Of a DNA stretch of 64,000 bases, positions 33,359-42,643 are shown piece after piece. The stretch is taken from assembly GCA_014075295.1 (NCBI GenBank), contig CP046180.1, positions 248,001 through 312,000 of the forward strand. The letters are read 5' to 3'. The DNA comes from Candidatus Mycalebacterium zealandia (lineage in GTDB: Bacteria > Desulfobacterota_D > UBA1144 > Nemesobacterales > Mycalebacteriaceae). A program made the position numbers and the translations under genes. Positions within the stretch are counted from its first letter, which is position 1; every line of letters begins with the position of its first letter. Below the pieces are notes generated by a model. The model was not told where the DNA came from. It worked only from the letters and a program-made list of their open reading frames with translations, and did no database searches.

Positions 33359-35788
33359 TTGGATAAAAACCTTAAAGAAATCCCCATGCTTCCGCTTAGG
33401 GATGTTGTTATGTTTCCTTACATGGTCGCACCTTTGTTTGTCGGCCGGTCGCGTTCAATCAAAGCCATCGAAGAGGTGGAGAACACCAATAAAGAGATTT
33501 TTCTCTGCACTCAGATTGACGCAAGCGAAAACGAGCCGAAAAAAGACGGCATTTACTCTACCGGCGTTATCGGCATAGTGGCGCAGATGCTCCGCCTGCC
33601 GGACGGCACGGTGAAAGTTCTCGTTGAGGGCAAAAAACGCGGACGCATAGAGGAGTATGTTGAAACTTCGGATTTCTACCGCGTCAGGGTTTCAGAGATA
33701 CAGGAGACCTCGGAGCCCGAAAGCGCCGAGGCGGACGCGCTTAAACGCTCAGTTCTCAAAGCGTTTGAGGGATACATCAAACTGAATAGAAAAATCCCCG
33801 CCGAGGTGTTTTCAACGGTTTCCGCCATTGAAAATCCCGCCAGGCTGTCGGATACGGTCGCGTCGCACCTTAACCTCAAAATCAGCGACAAGCAGGACTT
33901 GCTTGAAACCGTAAGTCCCGAAGAGCGTCTGAAAAAACTGCACGAAAAGATGCAGGAAGAGGTGGAGATACTCGAAATAGAGAAGCGCATCGGCAAAAGG
34001 GTGAGCCGTCAGATGGAAAAATCCCAGCGCGAATACTATTTGACCGAGCAGATGAAAGCCATTCAGAAGGAACTTGGCGAAAAAGACGATATGAAGTCCG
34101 ATGTTCAGGAGATTGAGGGCAAAATAAAAGACAAAGGGCTTCCAAAGAGTGTTGAGGAGCGCGTCCGCAAGGAGCTCAAAAAACTCAAAATGATGCCGCC
34201 AATGTCCGCCGAGGCAACAGTTGTGCGGAACTATGTGGACTGGATAATGGATTTGCCCTGGACAAAAGAGTCCACAAAAGACCGGCTTGACATAAAAGAG
34301 GCGAAAACCATCCTTGATGAAGACCATTACGGTCTGAAAGACCCCAAAGACCGCATACTTGAATACCTTGCTGTGCGTTCGCTCACGGAGAAACTGCGTG
34401 GTCCAATTCTGTGTTTCGTGGGGCCTCCGGGCGTGGGGAAAACCTCGCTCGCGAAGTCAATAGCTCGCTCAATGGGAAGAAAGTTTGTGCGCGTTTCGCT
34501 TGGTGGCGTCAGAGACGAATCTGAAATTCGCGGACACCGCAGAACATACATCGGCGCGCTTCCGGGAAAAATCATTCAGGGAATGAAAAAAGCGGGAACC
34601 AACAATCCGGTTTTCCTGCTTGACGAAATAGACAAACTCGGAATGGACTTCCGGGGCGACCCCGCGTCCGCTCTGCTTGAATGTCTTGACCCTGAGCAGA
34701 ACGTGAACTTCAATGACCATTACATAGAGGCCGACTACGACCTGTCAAAGGTGCTGTTCATTGCAACCGCAAACATAATCCACACAATTCCGTGGGCGCT
34801 ACAGGACAGAATGGAAATAATTCGCATTCCGGGCTACACGGAAGACGAAAAACTTCACATCGCCAAAAAGTTTTTGCTTGGCAAAAAGACTCAGGAGCAC
34901 GGGCTTTCAGATGGCTATATGTCGGTCAATGATCCCGCTCTGCTTGAAATGATACGCCGCTACACAAAAGAGGCGGGAGTTAGGACTCTTGAGCGCGAAA
35001 TCGCGAAACTGTGCAGAAAAGTGGCAAGAAAAGTTGCCGAAGACAAAGCGGGTTCGCATTCCAAAAAAACTGAGACCAAACGGCAGAAAATAAGAATAAC
35101 TGTTAAAAACATCAACTCTTATCTCGGAGTGCCGAAATTCAAGCACGGAGAGATAGACAAAGACCACCAGATTGGAGCCGTAACCGGGCTTGCATGGACG
35201 GAAGTTGGCGGCGAACTGCTCACCATAGAGGTCGCCATAGTTCCGGGCAAAGGCAGTTTCACCGTTACGGGTGTCAAACCTGAAGGCGAAAACGTTATGA
35301 AGGAATCGGCTCGCGCGGCAATGAGTTATGTACGCTCACGCGGGGCGCAACTCGGTCTTGACAGGGATTTCTACCAGATGGTTGATATTCATATTCATGC
35401 CCCTGAAGGTGCGACTCCCAAAGACGGGCCATCCGCCGGAATTGCAATTGTTACGGCTATTGTGTCGGCGTTACTGAAAAAACCCATCAAGCGCGACATA
35501 GCGATGACGGGTGAAATCACACTTCGCGGGCAGGTGCTTCCAATCGGCGGGCTCAAGGAGAAAATCCTCGCTGCTCAACGCGGAAAAGTGAAAAAGGTAA
35601 TTCTTCCGCTTGAAAACGAAAAAGACATGGAGGATGTTCCCGAAGAGGCTAAAAAAGGTGTTGAGATAAAATTTGTGGAGCACATGGACGATGTTCTCTC
35701 ACAGGCGATAATCTCCGACTCCCCGATTTTGAAGCGTTTTGCCGTAACCCCGGCGGGCGAAATTATGCCCGGCACAAAAATAAACTGA
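33359..35788 (+). CDS. lon: ATP-dependent protease Lon
   Basis: An 809-aa Lon A-type protease that unfolds and degrades damaged and regulatory proteins. Domains: N-terminal substrate domain ([20 protein letters not shown]), coiled linker, AAA+ module with Walker [10 protein letters not shown] (about 354) and Walker [11 protein letters not shown], and a C-terminal protease with the Ser-Lys dyad in KDGPSAG (about 691) and GLKEK (about 733). I choose TTG 33359, which has AGGGAG upstream and gives the usual N-terminus; an ATG at 33326 would add 11 residues. Confidence 0.95.
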   Translation: MDKNLKEIPMLPLRDVVMFPYMVAPLFVGRSRSIKAIEEVENTNKEIFLCTQIDASENEPKKDGIYSTGVIGIVAQMLRLPDGTVKVLVEGKKRGRIEEYVETSDFYRVRVSEIQETSEPESAEADALKRSVLKAFEGYIKLNRKIPAEVFSTVSAIENPARLSDTVASHLNLKISDKQDLLETVSPEERLKKLHEKMQEEVEILEIEKRIGKRVSRQMEKSQREYYLTEQMKAIQKELGEKDDMKSDVQEIEGKIKDKGLPKSVEERVRKELKKLKMMPPMSAEATVVRNYVDWIMDLPWTKESTKDRLDIKEAKTILDEDHYGLKDPKDRILEYLAVRSLTEKLRGPILCFVGPPGVGKTSLAKSIARSMGRKFVRVSLGGVRDESEIRGHRRTYIGALPGKIIQGMKKAGTNNPVFLLDEIDKLGMDFRGDPASALLECLDPEQNVNFNDHYIEADYDLSKVLFIATANIIHTIPWALQDRMEIIRIPGYTEDEKLHIAKKFLLGKKTQEHGLSDGYMSVNDPALLEMIRRYTKEAGVRTLEREIAKLCRKVARKVAEDKAGSHSKKTETKRQKIRITVKNINSYLGVPKFKHGEIDKDHQIGAVTGLAWTEVGGELLTIEVAIVPGKGSFTVTGVKPEGENVMKESARAAMSYVRSRGAQLGLDRDFYQMVDIHIHAPEGATPKDGPSAGIAIVTAIVSALLKKPIKRDIAMTGEITLRGQVLPIGGLKEKILAAQRGKVKKVILPLENEKDMEDVPEEAKKGVEIKFVEHMDDVLSQAIISDSPILKRFAVTPAGEIMPGTKIN

Positions 35789-35792
35789 AAAT

Positions 35793-35812
35793 TATGCGGC
35801 AAAGTCCGCATA
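35793..35812 (+). terminator. Short hairpin after lon
   Basis: TATGCGG-caaagt-CCGCATA forms a seven-pair stem six bases after the lon stop. It lacks a U tract, so termination would be partial or assisted. Confidence 0.35.
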
Positions 35813-35815
35813 GTC

Positions 35816-35844
35816 TTGAAAGTTGAATGATTAGGTATTACACT
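35816..35844 (+). promoter_or_regulatory. Candidate promoter of the RRM protein
   Basis: TTGAAA (35816-35821), 17 bases, TACACT (35839-35844). It leaves a leader of about 60 bases before ATG 35913, which is long enough for post-transcriptional control as in cold-responsive RNA-binding protein genes. Confidence 0.45.
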
Positions 35845-35912
35845 AATGCGTGATTAGGTTATCTATATCGGATTAGTCCGAAAATCAAAAAAAACCTTGA
35901 AGGAGAGATTAA

Positions 35913-36167
35913 ATGAATATCTATGTAGGAAATTTGTCTTACAATACGACCGAGGATGAGCTCAGAGAGTTGTTTGCTCAGCACGGTTCAGTTGTAAGCG
36001 TGAACATAATCAAAGACAGAGAAACCGGAAATTCAAAAGGATTTGGATTTGTGGAAATGGGTGAGCAGTCCGAAGGCGAAACCGCCATTAACGAACTTAA
36101 CGACAGTGTTCTGAACGAAAGAAACCTGAGAGTCAACCAAGCACGCCCCAGAAGCGAAAGACGCTAA
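35913..36167 (+). CDS. Small RNA-binding protein with one RRM domain
   Basis: An 84-aa single RNA recognition motif protein like cyanobacterial and deltaproteobacterial Rbp proteins. RNP2 is IYVGNLS (3-9) and RNP1 is KGFGFVEM, with the aromatic residues that stack on RNA. The basic tail (RPRSERR) is typical. The ribosome site GAAGGAGAG precedes the ATG. RNA targets are unknown. Confidence 0.92.
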   Translation: MNIYVGNLSYNTTEDELRELFAQHGSVVSVNIIKDRETGNSKGFGFVEMGEQSEGETAINELNDSVLNERNLRVNQARPRSERR

Positions 36168-36175
36168 TTCTTATT

Positions 36176-36280
36176 TATCCGCAGATTACGCAGATATTCC
36201 GTTTGCTAACGCAAGCGGTAAAACAAGAAATTATTCTTTCTATTTGTCAGCGCAGATATTGTCTGCGTAATCTGCGGATA
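36176..36280. repeat. Structured intergenic repeat with 19-bp inverted arms
   Basis: The arms TATCCGCAGATTACGCAGA (36176-36194) and its exact reverse complement (36262-36280) enclose 67 bases. Inside lie a second hairpin, CCGTTTGC-taac-GCAAGCGG (36199-36218, one G-T pair), and another copy of CGCAGATATT (36251-36260), also found in the left side (36189-36198). The small stem CGCAGA-tattg-TCTGCG is at 36251-36267. It fills the rbp-dnaE gap and looks like a REP- or MITE-type extragenic element. No transposase is present. Confidence 0.7.
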
Positions 36281-36284
36281 TAAT
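36279..36284 (+). promoter_or_regulatory. Perfect -10 box at the end of the repeat, before dnaE
   Basis: TATAAT overlaps the last two bases of the repeat arm and ends seven bases before the dnaE ATG. No good -35 or ribosome site is visible, again suggesting a leaderless message. Confidence 0.35.
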
Positions 36285-36291
36285 CTTTTGA

Positions 36292-39200
36292 ATGAAAGAC
36301 AACGGTTTTGTCCATCTTCATCTCCATTCGGAATACTCGCTCCTTGACGGAGCTATAAAGTTTGACGACCTGATTAGCAGGGTGAGCGAGTTGGAAATGG
36401 GCGCTGTTGCTATTACAGACCACGGCAATCTCTTCGGCGCCTACGAGTTTTACAGCAAGGCGAGGAAAAAGGGTGTGAAGCCGATAATCGGCTGTGAAAT
36501 CTACGTTACGCCCACGCTTAAACTGGACAAGCCGTCTGACGGTAAAAACTTTCACCTGACCGTTCTGTGCATGAACGAGAAGGGATACTCAAATCTTTCA
36601 AATCTGGTTACGCGTGGTTATTTTGAGGGGCTTTACCGTCGTCCCAGAGTTGACCACGAGATGCTCTCGGAGCATAACGAGGGATTGATAGTTTTAAGCG
36701 GTTGCTTGAGCGGCGAGTTATCTCAGGCAATTTTCAAACGCTATCCTGACCCGCCCGAAAAGGTCGTTTCCACCTATAGAGAGATTTTCGGCGACAGATA
36801 CTACCTTGAAGTTCAGGCGACTGGTGTGAATGAGCAGAAACGCGTGAACTCTGAGTTGAAAAAGTTGGGGAAAAAGCTTGATGTTCCGCTTGTCGCCACC
36901 AATGACTGCCATTTTCTGCGGCGCGACGACTACGAGCCTCACGATGTTCTGCTTTGTATACAGACGGGCAAAAAGCTTGAAGACGAAGGCAGAATGAAGT
37001 TTCCGGGAGACGGGTTTTACCTCAAAACGCGCGGGGAGATGGAAGAAACCCTCAGAGGTTTCTCTGACGCGCTGGACAGAACCGTTCAGATCGCGGAAAG
37101 GTGTGATTTTGAATTCAAGGATGAGGGCTACCGCTTTCCGCAGTTTGAAGCCGGCGGCGAGTCGTCGGTCCGGAGTTTACGCGAACTTGCCCCCCGCCTT
37201 CTTGCCGAGCGGCTTTCGTCCCGCAAAATCTCGGAAAACTCCGCCGAATATTCCGAGCGGCTTGAATACGAGATTGACGAAATCTGCAAAATGGGTTTCG
37301 CGGACTACTTTCTTGTGGTCGCGGATTTTGTGCGATACGCCAAAGAAAATAACATTCCGGTCGGTCCCGGGCGCGGGAGTGTGGCAGGCAGTCTTGCCGC
37401 TTACGCTCTGGGCATAACAGATGTTGACCCTGTGGTTCACAAACTGATTTTTGAGCGTTTTCTCAACCCGGGCAGGATTTCAATGCCTGACATAGACATG
37501 GACTTCTGCGCCGAAGGGCGCGATCGTGTCATAGACTATGTGAGCGAAAAATACGGCAGCGAAAATGTCGTTCAAATCGGCTCCTTCGGAAGAATGTCGT
37601 CAAAGGCGGTTGTGCGTGATGTCGGCAGGGTTATGGGGATTCCCTACGGCGAGGTGGACAAGGTTTCAAAACTTATCCCGTCTTTTCGCGGCAAGGTTCA
37701 CAGTATAGAAAAAGCCGTCAAGGAAGCGCCCGAACTCAAAAAACTTGTTGAGGGCTCGGAGCAAATTGCCACGCTGATTGAAATGGCGAAACACCTTGAA
37801 GATATGACTCGCCACTCTTCAACGCACGCGGCGGGCGTGGTTATTGCGAGCGAGAAAATCTCCAACCGCGTGCCGCTTTACAAAGGCACCAACGGTGAAA
37901 CTGTAACGCAGTTTGACATGCACGCGCTTGAAAGTCTGGGTTATGTGAAATTTGATTTTCTCGGTCTTAAAACACTCACAATCATTCAAAAAACCGTTGA
38001 CCTCATACGCTCCCGCAAAAACGGTTCGGCTCCCACGCTTGAGATAGACCATATGCCGACTGATGACGAAAAGGTTTACAAACTCTTCACCAAGGGCGAA
38101 ACGCACGGGCTTTTTCAAATTGAATCGTCATCGGGAATGGTTTCAATGCTACGCAAACTCAAACCAGAAAGTTTTGACGACATAGTCGCCGCACTCGCGC
38201 TTTACCGTCCCGGACCGCTGGACAGTGGAATGGTTGAAGACTTTATCAAACGCAAACGCGGCAAGGCGCGGGTTTCGTATCCGCATCCTCTTCTTGAGGA
38301 CATTCTCAGCGAAACGCGCGGGCTTTTTGTCTATCAGGAGCAGATTATGCAGACGGCGAGCATTTGCGCGAATTACAGTCTCGCAGATGCGGATTTAATG
38401 AGGCGTGCAATGGGAAAGAAAAAGCCGCTGGAGATGAAGGCGCAGAGGGAGAAGTTTGTTTCAGGCGCCTTGGACAAAGGCATAGAAAAAGCAAAAGCCA
38501 CCGAATTGTTTGAAATTATGGAGAAGTTTGCGGGCTATTCCTTCAACAAAAGCCATAGTACCGCCTATGCGCTTCTCACCTACCAGACGGCGTATCTCAA
38601 AGTGCATCATCCAGCGGAGTTTATGTGCGCGCTTATGACGGTTGATTCCGCGAGTGACAAGGACAAACTCATCGCGCACATAACCGAATGCAGAAAGATG
38701 GGCATAAAGGTTCTTCCGCCCGACATAAGCGAGAGCATGTCAGGGTTCACGCCAGTAGATGAAAAGACCGTGCGCTTCGGGCTTTCCGCGCTCAAAGGTG
38801 TGGGTGAGGAGGCGGTCTCCGCTATAATCGCCGCACGTGAAGAGGGTGGTGCGTTTGAAGACCTGTTTGATTTCTGCGCGCGCGTTCAGACCAAGCGGAT
38901 AACAAAAAAGGTTTTTGAGATGCTCATAAAAAGCGGCGCGCTGAGTTCATTCGAGAGCAACGCCGCGAAACTGCTGAACTCTCTTGACACAATCGCCGCG
39001 TATTACGCCGCAATGGACTCTTCGGGAGATGCGGGCGGGCAATCATCTCTTTTTTCGTCTGATTCCGGTGCGATTACCAAGCCGGTTCTGCCCGAAGCGG
39101 AGAGATGGAGCGATGAACAGACCGCAGAATACGAGTTGGAAGCGGTCGGGCTGTTTGTTTCAAGCCATCCAATGACGCGCTACGCTGAGCAGTTGAAAGT

Positions 39201-39783
39201 TTTCACCTCGCACGCCGACACCGAGCGGTTTAGTTCTTTGACAGACAAAACAGAGGTTTCAATCGCCGGAGTCGTGCGCTCGCTAGCCATAAAAACGACC
39301 AAGTCTGGCAAGGGGCTGTTCGGGCGGCTTGCGCTTGAAGACCTGAAAGGATCGGTTGAGTGCGTGATTTTCAATGACGCGATAACCAAAAGCCGCAACC
39401 TGCTTGAACAGAAGACCGAGCCGGTGATTTTGACGGGCAATGTTGACGGTCCCGAAGACAAAAAGCAGATGAAGGTCAGAGAGGTTCTGTCCGTTTCGGA
39501 ATTCCTCTCCCGCGCGTCCCGCGTTACCATTTCCGTTGACGAAAGCACGGCGAACGTAGCAAACCTCTCCAAACTTGAAAACATTTTCAAACAGCACCGG
39601 GGCGAGGCGAAGGTTGATTTAAACCTCGGAGTGGAAGGTAAAACGGTTTCCATTGAGGTCGGTAAATACGGGGTTGAGGCGTCTCCAGATTTTGTCAGGG
39701 AGATTGAGTCGCTTCTCGGAGATAGGGCGCTCGCGTTTGAGGTACGGAATGGCGGCGCGGAGAGAAAACCTCCGTTCGGGTGA
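36292..39783 (+). CDS. dnaE: DNA polymerase III alpha subunit
   Basis: The 1163-aa replicative polymerase of the DnaE1 type. The N-terminal PHP domain starts HLHLHSEYSLLDGA. The palm has the catalytic aspartates in PDIDMDFC (near 400) and a third acidic residue in the palm after GPGRGSVAGSLAAYALG. The C-terminal half has tandem HhH (LSALKGVGEEAV) and the OB domain (SIAGVVRSLAIKTTKSGK). The length equals E. coli DnaE. Its last 89 bases overlap the end of comEC on the other strand. Confidence 0.97.
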   Translation: MKDNGFVHLHLHSEYSLLDGAIKFDDLISRVSELEMGAVAITDHGNLFGAYEFYSKARKKGVKPIIGCEIYVTPTLKLDKPSDGKNFHLTVLCMNEKGYSNLSNLVTRGYFEGLYRRPRVDHEMLSEHNEGLIVLSGCLSGELSQAIFKRYPDPPEKVVSTYREIFGDRYYLEVQATGVNEQKRVNSELKKLGKKLDVPLVATNDCHFLRRDDYEPHDVLLCIQTGKKLEDEGRMKFPGDGFYLKTRGEMEETLRGFSDALDRTVQIAERCDFEFKDEGYRFPQFEAGGESSVRSLRELAPRLLAERLSSRKISENSAEYSERLEYEIDEICKMGFADYFLVVADFVRYAKENNIPVGPGRGSVAGSLAAYALGITDVDPVVHKLIFERFLNPGRISMPDIDMDFCAEGRDRVIDYVSEKYGSENVVQIGSFGRMSSKAVVRDVGRVMGIPYGEVDKVSKLIPSFRGKVHSIEKAVKEAPELKKLVEGSEQIATLIEMAKHLEDMTRHSSTHAAGVVIASEKISNRVPLYKGTNGETVTQFDMHALESLGYVKFDFLGLKTLTIIQKTVDLIRSRKNGSAPTLEIDHMPTDDEKVYKLFTKGETHGLFQIESSSGMVSMLRKLKPESFDDIVAALALYRPGPLDSGMVEDFIKRKRGKARVSYPHPLLEDILSETRGLFVYQEQIMQTASICANYSLADADLMRRAMGKKKPLEMKAQREKFVSGALDKGIEKAKATELFEIMEKFAGYSFNKSHSTAYALLTYQTAYLKVHHPAEFMCALMTVDSASDKDKLIAHITECRKMGIKVLPPDISESMSGFTPVDEKTVRFGLSALKGVGEEAVSAIIAAREEGGAFEDLFDFCARVQTKRITKKVFEMLIKSGALSSFESNAAKLLNSLDTIAAYYAAMDSSGDAGGQSSLFSSDSGAITKPVLPEAERWSDEQTAEYELEAVGLFVSSHPMTRYAEQLKVFTSHADTERFSSLTDKTEVSIAGVVRSLAIKTTKSGKGLFGRLALEDLKGSVECVIFNDAITKSRNLLEQKTEPVILTGNVDGPEDKKQMKVREVLSVSEFLSRASRVTISVDESTANVANLSKLENIFKQHRGEAKVDLNLGVEGKTVSIEVGKYGVEASPDFVREIESLLGDRALAFEVRNGGAERKPPFG

Positions 39784-42034
39784 TTTGCTCCCCGTCCGTG
39801 AAAACGGACACCATTCCCTCAATCTCCGTTTCACGGATTTCAAAAGTGGGATTCTCTCCAAACATCTTTTTGCACATGCGGCACACCACAACACTCGGAC
39901 GCGCCGACCTTACAAGTCGCAAAAGCGCATTTTTGTTTCTCTTTGTGATTTCGGGCAGAAACACCAAATCACTACGCAATTCGCGGTTTTCCACAATATC
40001 CACAATATCAAACTTTTCCACATCACTGTGGATATTGTGGATAGATTCCATCAATAGAAACGAGGTTTTTCCACATACGATTTTGAGGATAACAGGGCGC
40101 GGAAAACGCGAGTCGGCGACCGTAAAGTCTTCTAAACGAAGGAATTTCAGTTGTGTCGCGCCGTTTTTGGAGATGTCATGAACAGGAGGGGATTTGTGGA
40201 TTTTTTTCCACGTTACGCCGTAGTTTTCCACAGTTTTCCACAATTTATTGTTCAACTTTGCACCGTTTATCCACAGGTTTTCCACACTATTGTTCTCTAT
40301 CAACGCCGCCGCGCCGTTGAGTTGGCTCTGGTCGTTTGCCAGCAGAATGAGGTGATCCGTTTTTGTTATCCGCTTGGCAAGCAGGGCGCGAGAGACAACG
40401 GCCGAACCGATGAAGGCCGAGCGCGCTTTGCGTGAAAAGCCACCCTTAACGAGCACGGTTGAGCCGTCTGTGAATGTGAACAGCGCGATGTTCTTGCGCC
40501 CTGCGTCAAAAAACGCCGCTTCAGTTTCTCCGTTTCCCGCAGGGCGGAAGTCGTAAGTCGCGCTTGCGGTTAGGCACACAACAAGAACGGCTGCGGCAAC
40601 CTGTGCGGTTTTGCGCCCCCTTTTCACAAAAAACGCGGCTGCAAGCGCCATGTAGAAAAGCGCGAAAGTCAGTCTCGACATCTGCGGCACGGAAATCGCG
40701 GGGCTTAGGGAGAAAAGTGCTTCGGCAACTGCGGTTAGCGTGACCGAGAGAAGCGACAGAGACGAGAGCAGAAACTCCGGCACAAAACCGAGGGCGGCAA
40801 AGACCGCTACCGCAACAACGCACAGAGGCACCATCGCAAGCGCAATCGGCATCGCGACTATGTTTGCGGGGAAAGTAAGAACCGGCGCGACCCCGAACAT
40901 GTTCACGACAAACGGCAGAGTCGTCATGGTCGCCGCCGCCGTTGTGAACACAACCGCAATGAGCGCGAGCGAGGTTTTTCGCGCCAGAGTCCTGTTCTCT
41001 CCGGATTCGGGGTTTTTCACTCCAAACCGATTCAGGGCGAGCAGTATTCCCGCCACCGCTGAAAAAGACAGAATAAACGACGGCTCAAACAGCGCGTTTG
41101 GGGTGAACAGCAGAATAATCACCGCGGCGGCCGCGAGCGCGTTCATTCTGTCGTCCCGTCTGCCCGAAATCATCGCGACCAGATAGACCGCCGCCATAAT
41201 CGCCGCGCGAACGGACGAGTTTCCAAAACCCGCGAGCAGGGCATAGAGAAAAACCGCCGGTATCGTCAGCCCCGCCGCGATTTGCGGCACGACAAACCGC
41301 GTCATAATGTATTCAGAGCGTTTAAGTAGCCACTTGACCGTCATAAAGAAAAATACCGCCGCGATGCCGACGTGCAATCCCGAAATTGCGAACAAATGTC
41401 CTATTCCAAGCGTTGTGAATTTGCGTTTAAGCGTTTCGTCAAGGGCGCTTTTTTCGCCTATGGAGAGCGCGTTCACAATTTCAGCCTGCGAGTTCGGAAG
41501 GTTTTGTCGTATGAAAACGGCGTAGTCGCGCCGCAAGCCGTTCACAAGACGCAAAAGGGCGCCGGATCGCTCCCGTGAGCCGAGCGGCTTGATTTTGTCC
41601 GCTTCGGCGTACGCAGTGAAAAACACACCGCTCTGCGCGAGCCGGCGGGCGTAATCCGTAGCGCCGGGATTCTTGAAGCCGGTTATCCGACGCGCGCGAA
41701 TCCGCACCGAAATCTCATCGCCGTAGGCAAGATTTTCATGACCGTTTGAATAGACGATGACCTTCGCGTTCACAGGCGCGGTTTGGTCGCCGTGAGTCGC
41801 GCTCTCAATTTTGAGCGGGATTTTTACCGAGCCATTTTGCCGTTTCTGAGCGTTTTCGTAGAGCGAGCCCGCAACGGTTATCCGCTTTCCTTCAAGTGCG
41901 GAAAGCGCGGGGTCCGGTCCGGACTCATAAAGACGCGGCAACGCCATTCCAAGCGGAAAAAAAAGAAGGGCGAATAAAACCGCAAAGCGTTTTTTCCCGC
42001 CCGCAAGAGCCAAAGCGGCCAGCAGGAGGCACAA
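39695..42034 (-). CDS. comEC: ComEC/Rec2 family DNA-uptake channel, main reading frame
   Basis: A 779-aa polytopic protein. The ComEC competence domain is clear: IGHLFAISGLHVGIAA, SSVRAAIMAAVYL and the SFILSFSAVAGILL region. The C-terminal metallo-beta-lactamase domain is degenerate. AFFDAGRKNIALF replaces the usual FLDVGQGD, and LLANDQSQLNGA stands where TH-x-DxDHxGG should be, so metal binding and nuclease function look lost. The first transmembrane helix is in another frame upstream (42035-42164), split off by a one-base insertion. Its codons also carry a dense DnaA-box-like cluster. The stop lies 89 bases inside the end of dnaE. Confidence 0.85.
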   Translation of the reverse strand: MCLLLAALALAGGKKRFAVLFALLFFPLGMALPRLYESGPDPALSALEGKRITVAGSLYENAQKRQNGSVKIPLKIESATHGDQTAPVNAKVIVYSNGHENLAYGDEISVRIRARRITGFKNPGATDYARRLAQSGVFFTAYAEADKIKPLGSRERSGALLRLVNGLRRDYAVFIRQNLPNSQAEIVNALSIGEKSALDETLKRKFTTLGIGHLFAISGLHVGIAAVFFFMTVKWLLKRSEYIMTRFVVPQIAAGLTIPAVFLYALLAGFGNSSVRAAIMAAVYLVAMISGRRDDRMNALAAAAVIILLFTPNALFEPSFILSFSAVAGILLALNRFGVKNPESGENRTLARKTSLALIAVVFTTAAATMTTLPFVVNMFGVAPVLTFPANIVAMPIALAMVPLCVVAVAVFAALGFVPEFLLSSLSLLSVTLTAVAEALFSLSPAISVPQMSRLTFALFYMALAAAFFVKRGRKTAQVAAAVLVVCLTASATYDFRPAGNGETEAAFFDAGRKNIALFTFTDGSTVLVKGGFSRKARSAFIGSAVVSRALLAKRITKTDHLILLANDQSQLNGAAALIENNSVENLWINGAKLNNKLWKTVENYGVTWKKIHKSPPVHDISKNGATQLKFLRLEDFTVADSRFPRPVILKIVCGKTSFLLMESIHNIHSDVEKFDIVDIVENRELRSDLVFLPEITKRNKNALLRLVRSARPSVVVCRMCKKMFGENPTFEIRETEIEGMVSVFTDGEQITRTEVFSPRRHSVPQTRAPYLREATQSP
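39987..40286. other. Cluster of twelve DnaA-box-like 9-mers inside comEC
   Basis: One perfect TTATCCACA (40267). One-mismatch copies: TTTTCCACA at 39987, 40014, 40067, 40224, 40234 and 40278; ATATCCACA at 39996 and, on the minus strand, 40027; CTATCCACA on the minus strand at 40036. Two-mismatch copies: 40195 (minus) and 40204. Several are exactly 9-10 bases apart. It may bind DnaA as a titration or control site, or be an origin-like region; the encoded protein segment is low in complexity (IHNIHSDVE, DIVDIVEN). Confidence 0.55.
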
Positions 42035-42164
42035 AACCGCCGTCCACCCGGGTTAAAAACCGCGAGGCAATTATGCCGAGCATAAGCGCCAGAGCACAGG
42101 CGACAATTCCGTGTTTGCGCCACAGCGATAAAAGAGGGGACGATGGGAGAAGTCCAGGGCTCAC
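42035..42164 (-). pseudogene. 5' segment of comEC, out of frame with the rest
   Basis: From GTG 42164, overlapping the ispF stop by GTGA, a frame reads LLPSSPLLSLWRKHG and then CALALMLGIIASRFLTR, the expected first helix of ComEC. Removing one base in CCCGGG (42047-42052) joins it to the main frame as SRFLTRWTAVLCLLLAAL. It is either a true frameshift mutation or a consensus error; intact comEC would be about 822 aa and co-translated with ispF. Confidence 0.65.
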
Positions 42165-42643
42165 GGCTTTTCTGTTATCAGGCAGATTGCCTTTGCGGCT
42201 ATTCCCTCACCGGCTCCGGTCCACCCCATTTTTTCGGTGGTTGTGGCTTTTATGTTTACCGCGCCGGGCGCGATGCCGATTGCCTCCGCGATTTTCCCGC
42301 TCATCTCTTCTGCGTACGGGGTAATAAGCGGTTTTTCGCATATCACAACCGCGTCCACATTTGAGACCTCAAAACCCGCGCGCACGATTTTTTCGCGCGT
42401 TTGTTCAAGCAAAGACGCGCCGCTCGCGCCTTTGTATGTGGGGTCTGTGTCGGGAAAATGTTTTCCGATGTCTCCCAGCCCAGCCGCGCCGAGCATGGAG
42501 TCGCATATCGCGTGGGCGAGAACATCGGCGTCCGAATGGCCTTCAAGCCCCCTGTCAAACGGAATTTTCACACAGCCGAGAAAAAGCTCGCGGTCCTCCG
42601 CAAACCTGTGCGCGTCAAATCCGATTCCGGTGCGTATTGTCAT
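42161..42643 (-). CDS. ispF: 2-C-methyl-D-erythritol 2,4-cyclodiphosphate synthase
   Basis: A 160-aa MEP-pathway enzyme forming the cyclic diphosphate. The zinc ligands are in GIGFDAHRF (Asp10, His12) and the third His in GLEGHSDADVL. The C-terminal TTTEKMGWTGAGEGIAA is the family signature. Its start overlaps the ispD stop by four bases. Separate ispD and ispF genes, rather than a fusion, are adjacent here. Confidence 0.97.
   Translation of the reverse strand: MTIRTGIGFDAHRFAEDRELFLGCVKIPFDRGLEGHSDADVLAHAICDSMLGAAGLGDIGKHFPDTDPTYKGASGASLLEQTREKIVRAGFEVSNVDAVVICEKPLITPYAEEMSGKIAEAIGIAPGAVNIKATTTEKMGWTGAGEGIAAKAICLITEKP

Noticed and set aside
36176-36280. Reading the repeat as an ordinary terminator for the RRM gene
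   Set aside because: The arms are 67 bases apart, with other nested stems and no U tract; an extragenic repeat element is the better description, though it could also slow transcription.
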